From Exiguobacterium alkaliphilum 12/1 (GTDB lineage: Bacteria > Bacillota > Bacilli > Exiguobacteriales > Exiguobacteriaceae), in the NCBI RefSeq assembly GCF_000714435.1, contig NZ_JJMW01000025.1:1-64000 (forward strand): a stretch of 64,000 nucleotides of DNA, read 5' to 3'. Positions 56,286 through 64,000 of this stretch are shown here, in pieces. Below the pieces are notes generated by a model. The model ran no database searches. It had not been told where the DNA came from and was given only the letters and a program-made list of their open reading frames with translations. Position numbers and translations under genes: made by a program. Position 1 is the first letter of the stretch, and each line of letters starts with the position of its first letter.

Positions 56286-57103
56286 TGGTGGAGCCGACGT
56301 TTGATCGTGTAGCGTTTGAAATCGGGTCGCTCCCGATTTACTGGTACGGGATGATTATCGCCTTCGGGGCGATGCTCGGACTTGTACTCGCCTTGTTCGA
56401 AGCGAAACGGATCAACTATGATTCGGAACGACTCGTCGACGTCGTCATCTGGTCGATCCCAATCAGTATCGTCTTCGCCCGTGTGTATTACGTGGTCTTC
56501 CAGTGGGACTACTATAGCCAAAACCTCGGGCAAATCATCGACATCCGGCAAGGCGGGATCGCCATCCACGGGGCGATTTTTGGGGCGCTCCTCGTCGTCG
56601 TGATTTACAGCATGCGCAAGTCGATGTCGTTCTGGAAAGTGACCGACATCCTCGCGCCGTCGCTCCTGCTCGGACAAGCGGTTGGGCGTTGGGGCAACTT
56701 CATGAACCAAGAAGCGCACGGCGATGAGACGACGCGTAGCTTCCTCGAAGGAACGCTCCGTCTCCCGGACTGGATCGTCAACCAGATGTTCATCGACGGC
56801 GTGTATTACTTGCCGACGTTCTTGTTCGAGAGCGTTTGGAACATCCTCGGTGTCATTCTGCTCGTCGTCTGGCGCGTGGTCGGCAATCCGCCGCGTGGCT
56901 ACATCTTCTTGTCGTACTTCGTCTGGTACTCGGTCGGCCGCTTCTATATCGAAGGGCTCCGGACGGACAGCCTCATGGCAGGCGACTTGCGGACGGCTCA
57001 AATCGTCTCGATTTTGATGATCGTCTTCGGTATCGTCATGATGGTCGTGCGCCGCAAAGCGAAACGGTATGATGACCCTTCAGAGAAAGGACTGTTTGAT
57101 TGA
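56282..57103 (+). CDS. lgt: Prolipoprotein diacylglyceryl transferase
   Basis: Lgt adds the diacylglyceryl group to lipobox cysteines, as in the lipoproteins CccB and those at 24.2 and 54.3 kb. The 273-residue protein has about seven membrane segments and the Lgt signature region [13 protein letters not shown] (about 138-150). It overlaps hprK (ATGA) and ppaX (TGATG). Confidence 0.97.
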   Translation: MMVEPTFDRVAFEIGSLPIYWYGMIIAFGAMLGLVLALFEAKRINYDSERLVDVVIWSIPISIVFARVYYVVFQWDYYSQNLGQIIDIRQGGIAIHGAIFGALLVVVIYSMRKSMSFWKVTDILAPSLLLGQAVGRWGNFMNQEAHGDETTRSFLEGTLRLPDWIVNQMFIDGVYYLPTFLFESVWNILGVILLVVWRVVGNPPRGYIFLSYFVWYSVGRFYIEGLRTDSLMAGDLRTAQIVSILMIVFGIVMMVVRRKAKRYDDPSEKGLFD

Positions 57104-57753
57104 TGGATACGTTACTGTTTGATTTGGACGGGACGTTGCTCGACACGAACCCGCTCATCCTCGCGAGCTTCCGGCACACGCTCGGCTACTACTTCCCGGA
57201 CGAGACGTATCGGGATGAAGACTTGTACCCGTTCATCGGCCCGACGCTCGAGAAGTCGTTCCGTGAGCTGAACGAGCCGGAATGGAAAGAGATGCAGGCG
57301 TTTTACCGGAGCTTCAACATCGCGATGCACGATGCCCTCGTCGCCGAGTACCCGGGCGTCATCGAAGGACTCTATCGCCTGCACGCGAAGGGCTATAAGA
57401 TGGGTGTCGTCACGTCGAAAGGACGTCCGGTCGTCGAGCAAGGCTTGCGCCTGTTCAACATCGACCATTTGTTCGACGTCGTCATCACGGCCGACGACGT
57501 CGAAAACGAGAAGCCGCACCCTGAACCGGTCGAACGTGCCCTCCGCGCGCTCGAATCCGCGCCGGAACGCGCCGTCATGGTCGGGGACAACGACACGGAC
57601 ATCTTCAGCGGCAAGAACGCCGGGACGAAGACGGTCGCCGTCGGCTGGGCGCTGAAGGGCCGCGCCTTCCTCGAGTCGCTCGAGCCGGATGTCATCATCG
57701 AGTCGATGGAGCATTTCGAGGCGTGGCTCGACGAGGTCACGGTCCATGCGTAA
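57103..57753 (+). CDS. ppaX: Pyrophosphatase PpaX (HAD family)
   Basis: PpaX hydrolyses the pyrophosphate released when HprK dephosphorylates P-Ser-HPr. The 216-residue HAD protein has DLDGTLLDT (motif I), VVTSKGRP (motif II) and MVGDNDTD (motif IV). It starts with one-base overlap with lgt; its 3' end overlaps the next gene by 8 bp. Confidence 0.93.
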   Translation: MDTLLFDLDGTLLDTNPLILASFRHTLGYYFPDETYRDEDLYPFIGPTLEKSFRELNEPEWKEMQAFYRSFNIAMHDALVAEYPGVIEGLYRLHAKGYKMGVVTSKGRPVVEQGLRLFNIDHLFDVVITADDVENEKPHPEPVERALRALESAPERAVMVGDNDTDIFSGKNAGTKTVAVGWALKGRAFLESLEPDVIIESMEHFEAWLDEVTVHA

Positions 57754-58228
57754 GACGGAACGGTTCCGTCTCGCCGGGCCGAACCCGCTCTGGCAGATGT
57801 ATCGGACGATTCGGTTCGTCCGCGTGTTCAAGAACACGGCCGTCGTCATGGTCGGCCGCTTCTTCCCGTCGGTGAAGGCGAAGCGTTGGTTATATCGAAC
57901 GTTTCTCGGCATGCGGATCGGGGAGTATAGCGCCCTCGCCCTCATGGTGACGCCGGACGTCATGTTCCCGGAGCGGATCTCGATTGGACGGAACACCGTC
58001 ATCGGATTCAACACGACGATTCTCTGTCACGAGTACCTCGTCGATGAGTATCGAATCGGCGACGTCTCGATTGGGGACGAGGTGTTGATTGGGGCGAACG
58101 TGACCATCCTTCCAGGTGTCACGATCGGCGACCGGGCCGTCGTCGGTGCCGGTGCCGTCGTCCATCGGGACGTCTTGCCGGGCGAGCGCGTCATCGGGGC
58201 GAAGCTCCAAACGGTCGACACGAAATAG
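57746..58228 (+). CDS. yvoF: Hexapeptide-repeat acetyltransferase YvoF
   Basis: The 160-residue protein has left-handed beta-helix hexapeptide repeats (about 70-150: ISIGRNTVIG...IGDVSIGDEVLIGANVTILPGVTIGDRAVVGAGAVV). It lies in the hprK-lgt-ppaX-yvoF operon, as in Bacillus. The acceptor is unknown. Its start lies inside ppaX. Confidence 0.87.
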   Translation: MRKTERFRLAGPNPLWQMYRTIRFVRVFKNTAVVMVGRFFPSVKAKRWLYRTFLGMRIGEYSALALMVTPDVMFPERISIGRNTVIGFNTTILCHEYLVDEYRIGDVSIGDEVLIGANVTILPGVTIGDRAVVGAGAVVHRDVLPGERVIGAKLQTVDTK

Positions 58229-58291
58229 ACACAATTTAGCACGAAATCAATTTCTTACGGTGACGAACGTCACGACTTGAAAATACTTGAG

Positions 58292-58328
58292 CGGTATCAC
58301 TTTTTCACGAAGCGATACCGTTTTTTTG
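58292..58328 (+). terminator. Terminator of the hprK operon
   Basis: CGGTATC (58292-58298) pairs with GATACCG (58314-58320), followed by T7. Confidence 0.8.
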
Positions 58329-58524
58329 TGTCTTCAAGCGACTCGGGGCGGCTAACAAGTTTTTGCCGAAAAGCAATTATGAGACCCTATAAAATATATT
58401 CATTATAGAAGGAATATAGTCCCGATTTTTTTTAAATTTTACAGTTGCCCTCGCCGTTTGAGTGCGGTATTCTTAACCCTGCAACTAAAAAACGATTTAG
58501 CATTTGATGTGGGGGATTTAGAAT
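58329..58524 (+). promoter_or_regulatory. Upstream region and promoter of yvcD
   Basis: AT-rich from 58380 to 58440. A candidate promoter is TTGCCC (58445-58450), 17-nt spacer, TATTCT (58468-58473). A weak GGGGGA ribosome binding site precedes the gene. Nothing else seen. Confidence 0.5.
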
Positions 58525-59997
58525 ATGGAAGCGAACTATGAAGCTCTAATGACGCTACCCGAACCAGAATCTCCGCTCGCTGCGGAGCTCCACTACTATA
58601 GAGGTCGTCGCGCGTTACGAGAAGGTCGCCTAGATGAAGCGACTTTTTTCATGGCTGAAGCTACGGCTGCCGCCACGCATCGTGTCGATTACCATAAACA
58701 GTACGCTGAACTGTTATTTGAAGTAGGAGAGGTCTACCACGCCAACGACGTGTGGAAACGGGTGCTACAACTCGATGATACGGCGACAGAGGCCCTTTAC
58801 CACCTCGCGAGCAACTGTGCCTACATCTCACAATATGAAGAAGCGGCCACGTACGCGAGCCGCTACCTCGAACAAGAGGCGAACGGTCCTTACGCGGAAT
58901 CGGTCCAGTCGCTCCTCGAACTGATTGAGCTCGAGCAAGAGCTTGAAGACGAAGAGGAAGACGAGTTGATCACGTGGCATACGGAGGCACAGCGTCAAAT
59001 CGACAAAGGCCGCTTGTTTGCCGCTAAGTCGACGCTCGAGCGGTTGATTGACCGCTATCCGACGTTCTGGCCGGGCTATAACAATTTGGCGGTCGTCCAT
59101 TTCTATCTTGGGAACGACGAGACGGCGTTCGAGACGCTCGGGTACGTGCTCGATGAGAATCCGGGCAACTTGCATGCGATTTTGAACACGATCTTGTTGC
59201 TCCATGAAGCCGGACAGTCCGAGGCGGCGCTCCAACTATCAGCCCCGCTGACGCGCGTCCGTCCGCTTCAATTCGAAGTGCGCTATAAACTCGCGACGAC
59301 GCTCGCGCTCGTCGGGCATTACGATCACGCCTACGAAGAACTCCGGCTCTTGAAAGAGCGGGGCTTCCGTGGGGATTCACTGTTTGGGCATTGGCTCAGC
59401 GTCTCCGCCTACAAGACCGGACGTCTTGAAGAGGCGGCGACCTATTTGAACGGTGAGCAAGCGAAGCAAATCGAGGACAAACAGTCGTTCGATATTCGCG
59501 ACAACCTCGAGTTCCGCTCGGCGCTCGTCCAAGGCTTGCGTCAAGAAGACGATTTGGCGCGGATCGAGATTATCCGCATCATCGCCAAACTTGAAGACGA
59601 CGAGGCGTTTGAGGCGCTCGCGCTGACGAGCACGGTCACCGATGACGAGACGGTCATCGCTTTCGCGAAGAAGTGCCAAGCCGTCATCTGTGCCGTCCCG
59701 TTTAAAGGTGACGCACGTATCGAGCGTGCATACGAAGCGCTCGTCTTGGCTGAACGGCACGTCTCGGAAGCCGAGCAGATGAGCCTCGAAGGCGACTTCT
59801 ACGAACGATTCGCGCGCCTGTTGCTCGGACAGCACACGTTTGACGACGTCACGGCATCGGCCGCTGCGCTCGTCTGGATGTTTTATGCGAAACGGGACGC
59901 GCTCGTCCTCGCGGACTGTGCCGACGTGTTCGGGGTCGACGTCTCGACGCTCACGGACACGATCCGTTCGTTCAAAGCGACACTCGAACGAGCATAA
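58525..59997 (+). CDS. yvcD: TPR-repeat protein (YvcD-like)
   Basis: The 490-residue soluble protein contains several tetratricopeptide-type repeats (about 20-110 and 150-300; for example HYYRGRRALREGRLDEATFFM and GYNNLAVVHFYLGNDETAFETLGYVL). Position upstream of trxB matches yvcD of Bacillus. It is a predicted adaptor or protein-protein interaction scaffold; its partner is unknown. Confidence 0.8.
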   Translation: MEANYEALMTLPEPESPLAAELHYYRGRRALREGRLDEATFFMAEATAAATHRVDYHKQYAELLFEVGEVYHANDVWKRVLQLDDTATEALYHLASNCAYISQYEEAATYASRYLEQEANGPYAESVQSLLELIELEQELEDEEEDELITWHTEAQRQIDKGRLFAAKSTLERLIDRYPTFWPGYNNLAVVHFYLGNDETAFETLGYVLDENPGNLHAILNTILLLHEAGQSEAALQLSAPLTRVRPLQFEVRYKLATTLALVGHYDHAYEELRLLKERGFRGDSLFGHWLSVSAYKTGRLEEAATYLNGEQAKQIEDKQSFDIRDNLEFRSALVQGLRQEDDLARIEIIRIIAKLEDDEAFEALALTSTVTDDETVIAFAKKCQAVICAVPFKGDARIERAYEALVLAERHVSEAEQMSLEGDFYERFARLLLGQHTFDDVTASAAALVWMFYAKRDALVLADCADVFGVDVSTLTDTIRSFKATLERA

Positions 59998-60032
59998 AGA
60001 TAGACGATACCTCCCGAGGTTTCATATACTGA

Positions 60033-61019
<987 letters not shown>

Positions 61020-61026
61020 TTCAACG

Positions 61027-61070
61027 GAGAAGGCATTGCGGGCGACCGCAATCCCTTCTCTTTTTTTCGA
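61027..61070 (+). terminator. Intrinsic terminator after trxB
   Basis: Stems GAGAAGG/CCTTCTC and GATTGCGG-type GCATTGCGG/CCGCAATC (about 61027-61059), followed by T7. Confidence 0.85.
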
Positions 61071-61138
61071 GCGTTCGCTATACTAAAGAGTGAAGAGCGC
61101 TACACACACGGCTCGGTTGTCAAAATTAAGGGGGCGTC

Positions 61139-62017
61139 ATGGAGATGGAAGACTTTAAAGGATTAGAAGAATTGATCATCATCAGCGGGATGAGCGGGGC
61201 CGGGAAATCGGTCGCGATGAATAGTTTCGAGGACCTCGGCTATTTTTGCGTCGATAACTTGCCGCCGGTCTTGTTGCCGCAACTGATCGATGTCATCAGC
61301 TCGGTCCGTCCGAAAATCGCCGTCGCCATCGACACGCGGACGCGCGACTTCATCGATAGCCTGTTCATCGTCATCGATGACTTAGAAAAGAAGAACGTCC
61401 ATCCGCACTTACTTTATCTTGAGACACGGGACGACGTGCTCGTCCGCCGCTATAAAGAGACGCGCCGGTCACATCCGCTCGCACCGGAAGACGCGCCGCT
61501 CGTCGGCATCAAGATGGAACGCGAGCTGCTCGAAGGGTTCCGCGACCGGGCGCATACGCTCTATGACACGAGCGATTTGAAGCCACAGATGCTCAAGGAC
61601 CGGATCTTGCTCCAGTTCAACGAGGAGCGCATCCCGTTCACGGTCAACTTCATGTCGTTCGGGTTCAAGCACGGTGTGCCGCTCGACATCGACCTGTTGT
61701 TCGACGTCCGCTTCATCACGAACCCGTTCTACATCCCGGAGCTCCGTCCGCTCACGGGCCAGACGAGCGAGGTGCAAGACTACGTCATGTCGCACCCCGA
61801 GGCGCGGGCGTTCTATAAGAAGCTGATTGACATGCTCGAATTCCTGTTGCCGCAGTACAAGCGGGAAGGAAAGACGCAAGTCGTCGTCGCGTTCGGCTGT
61901 ACGGGCGGGAAGCACCGCTCGATCACGTTCGCTGAAAAAGTATCGGAACATTTCGCGGAGCGCTATAACGTCAAGACCGTCCATCGCGACTTGGCGCACG
62001 CGACGAAGGAGAAATGA
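61139..62017 (+). CDS. rapZ: RNase adaptor / nucleotide-binding protein RapZ (YvcJ)
   Basis: The 292-residue protein has Walker A GMSGAGKS (about 17-24), DNLPP, a Walker B-like region and the conserved C-terminal [10 protein letters not shown] segment. In Bacillus YvcJ binds and hydrolyses GTP; in enterobacteria RapZ controls glmS. The yvcJ-yvcK-yvcL(whiA) order is conserved. AAGGGGGCGTC precedes the ATG. Confidence 0.94.
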   Translation: MEMEDFKGLEELIIISGMSGAGKSVAMNSFEDLGYFCVDNLPPVLLPQLIDVISSVRPKIAVAIDTRTRDFIDSLFIVIDDLEKKNVHPHLLYLETRDDVLVRRYKETRRSHPLAPEDAPLVGIKMERELLEGFRDRAHTLYDTSDLKPQMLKDRILLQFNEERIPFTVNFMSFGFKHGVPLDIDLLFDVRFITNPFYIPELRPLTGQTSEVQDYVMSHPEARAFYKKLIDMLEFLLPQYKREGKTQVVVAFGCTGGKHRSITFAEKVSEHFAERYNVKTVHRDLAHATKEK

Positions 62018-62018
62018 G

Positions 62019-63014
62019 ATGAGACGCGATCGGAAAGTTGTCGCCATCGGCGGCGGTACCGGACTATCGACGCTCGTCCGCGGGTTGAAGCATTATCCGC
62101 TCGACATCACGGCCATCGTCACGGTCGGGGATGACGGGGGCAGCTCAGGACGGCTCCGCGACGAGTTCCATATGTTGCCTCCGGGCGACATTCGAAACGT
62201 CATTCTCGCCTTGTCGGAAGTCGAGCCGCTCATGGACAAGATTTTACAGTATCGGTTTGACAGCGGGTATGGCCTTGAAGGGCACTCGCTTGGAAACCTG
62301 ATGCTGACAGCGGCGACGCATATTTGTGAAGGCTCGTTCGTCAAGGCGGTCGACGTCTTGTCGCAACTGTTGAACGCACAAGGTCGCGTGCTCCCGGTCA
62401 CGGAGACGCTCATGACGCTCGCGGCCGAGTTCGAGGACGGGACGATCGTCAAAGGCGAGTCGAAGATCCCGCTCGTCGAGAAACCGATCAAGCGGCTGTT
62501 CTTGCTCGAGGACGGCATCAAGCCGGCACCAGGGGTCGTCGAGGCGATCCATGAGGCGGACGTCATCGTGCTCGGGCCGGGCAGTCTCTATACGAGCATC
62601 ATCCCGAACTTGTTGATTCAAGAAGTGCGCGACGCCATCGTCGAGGCAGGCGTCCCGGTCGTCTACATTTGTAACGTCATGACGCAACCGGGCGAGACGA
62701 AAGGGTATGACGCGATGAAGCACTTAAAGGCAATCGAGGTGTATCTCGGCAAATCGTCGATTGATACGATCGTCGTCAATAACGAGCCGATTGAAGAGAC
62801 GTACCTCGAGCGTTATCTCGAGGACGGCTCCGAGGAGGTCCGCTTCGACCGCAAGAAGCTCCGGAACTACGGGACGAACGTGCTCGCCGGGGACATCGTC
62901 GACTATAACCGTGACTACATCCGTCACGACTCGGACGCGATTGCCGGGCTCGTCATGCAGCGCGTCCTCCGTATCAAGAAACCACGCTCGTTCCAAGAGC
63001 TTGAACTGAAATAG
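62019..63014 (+). CDS. yvcK: YvcK / GlmR (CofD-like) regulator
   Basis: The 331-residue protein has the N-terminal nucleotide-sugar-binding motif IGGGTGLSTLVRGLK, TVGDDGGSSGRLRDEF and VLGPGSLYTSIIPNLL. YvcK/GlmR binds UDP-GlcNAc and influences cell-wall precursor synthesis and growth on gluconeogenic carbon. The start is 2 nt after the rapZ stop with AAGGAGAAATGAG upstream. Confidence 0.94.
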   Translation: MRRDRKVVAIGGGTGLSTLVRGLKHYPLDITAIVTVGDDGGSSGRLRDEFHMLPPGDIRNVILALSEVEPLMDKILQYRFDSGYGLEGHSLGNLMLTAATHICEGSFVKAVDVLSQLLNAQGRVLPVTETLMTLAAEFEDGTIVKGESKIPLVEKPIKRLFLLEDGIKPAPGVVEAIHEADVIVLGPGSLYTSIIPNLLIQEVRDAIVEAGVPVVYICNVMTQPGETKGYDAMKHLKAIEVYLGKSSIDTIVVNNEPIEETYLERYLEDGSEEVRFDRKKLRNYGTNVLAGDIVDYNRDYIRHDSDAIAGLVMQRVLRIKKPRSFQELELK

Positions 63015-63044
63015 AACGATTGATCAAGAAAGGAGGGGAATGAG

Positions 63045-63998
63045 ATGAGCTTTGCTTCAGACGTCAAAAAAGAATTGACCCAACTGACCGTCACCGATGC
63101 CGAGGCGAAAGCGGAACTGTCCGCCCTCGTCCGGATGAACGGTGTCATCTCGCTCGCCCTCGGGCGCGGGATGACGCTCGACGTCTCGACGGAGAACGCG
63201 GCCATCGCCCGACGGATTTATTCCCTGATGAAACGACTGTACGACCACCACCTCGATTTGTTCGTCCGTAAGAAAATGCGGCTGAAGAAGAACAACGTCT
63301 ACATCGTCCGCGTCTCCCAGCACGCCGAGACGATGTTGAAGGACCTCGAGATTCTCGGTGAGCATTACGAGATGATTCGGACACTCAACTCGGACATGAC
63401 ACGTGACGAGAATTTGGCCCGTGCCTACTTGCGCGGCGCCTTCCTCGCCGGTGGCTCAATCAACCATCCGAAGACGTCGTCGTATCACCTCGAGGTATAC
63501 AGCTTGTACGAGAACCATAACCAGGCGCTCCGAGACCTCGCCAACCGGTTCGGCTTGAACGCGAAGACGCTCGAGCGGAAAAAAGGGCATATCCTCTACA
63601 TCAAGGAGAGCGAGAAAATCTCTGACTTCTTGAAGCTCGTCGGGGCGACGCGCGGGATGCTCGATTTCGAGGACGCCCGTATCATCAAGGACATGCGCAA
63701 CTCGGTCAACCGGCTCGTCAACTGTGAGACGGCCAACTTGAACAAGACGGTCGGGGCGGCGCTCCGCCAAGTCGAGAACATTAAGTATCTCGAGCGGACG
63801 GTCGGCCTCGAGGTGTTGCCGACGAAGCTCCGCGAGATCGCCGAACTTCGGGTCACGCATCAGGACGTCTCGCTCCAAGAGCTTGGCGAGATGCTCGAGA
63901 CAGGACCAATCTCGAAGTCCGGCATCAACCACCGACTCCGGAAGATTGACCAGATTGCCGAGAAAGTCCGAAAGGGCGAAGAAATCGGCTCCTCGTGA
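63045..63998 (+). CDS. whiA: DNA-binding protein WhiA
   Basis: The 317-residue protein is complete in the window (stop TGA 63996-63998). It has the LAGLIDADG-derived N-terminal fold (about 5-190, [17 protein letters not shown]) and a C-terminal helix-turn-helix (about 225-310, [23 protein letters not shown]). WhiA proteins affect division and chromosome segregation in Bacillus and sporulation in actinomycetes. AGGAGGGGAATGAG precedes the ATG. The LAGLIDADG ancestry is domesticated and unrelated in function to the hag-linked remnant. Confidence 0.95.
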   Translation: MSFASDVKKELTQLTVTDAEAKAELSALVRMNGVISLALGRGMTLDVSTENAAIARRIYSLMKRLYDHHLDLFVRKKMRLKKNNVYIVRVSQHAETMLKDLEILGEHYEMIRTLNSDMTRDENLARAYLRGAFLAGGSINHPKTSSYHLEVYSLYENHNQALRDLANRFGLNAKTLERKKGHILYIKESEKISDFLKLVGATRGMLDFEDARIIKDMRNSVNRLVNCETANLNKTVGAALRQVENIKYLERTVGLEVLPTKLREIAELRVTHQDVSLQELGEMLETGPISKSGINHRLRKIDQIAEKVRKGEEIGSS

Positions 63999-64000
63999 GA

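Noticed and set aside
63045..63998. WhiA as an active homing endonuclease
   Set aside because: WhiA is a domesticated LAGLIDADG-fold DNA-binding protein conserved in Gram-positives; its genomic context (rapZ-yvcK-whiA) is the usual one.

Overview
The window looks like the chromosome of an Exiguobacterium-type member of the Bacillota. Gene order and protein families are Bacillus-like: comFA-comFC-yvyF-flgM-flgN-flgK-flgL-yviE-fliW-csrA, hpf-secA-prfB, ftsE-ftsX-ctpB-minJ, uvrB-uvrA-yvlB, hprK-lgt-ppaX-yvoF, and yvcD-trxB-rapZ-yvcK-whiA. Codon use is unusually rich in G and C at third positions. The genus is an inference; no rRNA or tRNA gene is present to confirm it.

Layout. 1-780 holds a 5'-truncated CorC/HlyC-type gene. 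0.8-8.4 kb carries late competence DNA-uptake genes (comFA, comFC) running into a late flagellar operon that ends in the FliW-CsrA switch. 8.5-15.7 kb is ordinary accessory content: a diguanylate cyclase, a YitT membrane protein, an EmrE-type transporter, small exported and membrane proteins, a GNAT enzyme and a chemoreceptor-like protein. 15.7-20.1 kb is the most unusual stretch. It has an AT-rich two-gene cassette (unknown protein plus MBL-fold hydrolase), then the major flagellin gene hag, whose sigma-D-type promoter lies inside the last codons of the cassette. A group I intron interrupts the 3' end of hag, and a frameshifted LAGLIDADG homing endonuclease gene follows on the other strand. 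20.2-23.3 kb is flaG-fliD-fliS-fliT. 23.3-25.6 kb has small proteins, a lipoprotein, a DinB-type protein and a possible small RNA. 25.6-29.9 kb (minus strand) is a second flagellar cluster: FliK-like, FlhB-tail-like, FliS-like, a short second flagellin, YaaR and a DUF2225 protein.

30-38.7 kb has comK, a cold-shock gene, hpf with a sigma-B-type promoter, secA, prfB without the usual frameshift site, yvjA, cccB and a BCCT transporter. 38.9-44.7 kb is the FtsEX / M23 hydrolase / CtpB / MinJ division and cell-wall group. 44.8-48 kb (minus strand) holds glpFK under an apparent CcpA site and a TauE/SafE transporter. 48-54.6 kb has uvrBA behind a LexA-like box, then yvlB and a lipoprotein gene. 55.3-64 kb has hprK-lgt-ppaX-yvoF and yvcD-trxB-rapZ-yvcK-whiA.

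The main discovery is at hag. The predicted intron (18723-19118) carries recognisable group I core elements (P, Q, R, S, P4, P7, P9). Splicing should restore the canonical flagellin C-terminus. The first 45 nt of the intron also encode an in-frame, stop-terminated substitute for the same tail, so spliced and unspliced mRNAs should both give a 468-residue flagellin differing at only three positions. Eight of the last ten codons differ synonymously between the two copies, with no amino-acid change. This suggests the intronic copy is old and selected as protein. The linked homing endonuclease gene appears dead. Everything here is from reading the sequence; no searches or folding programs were run.
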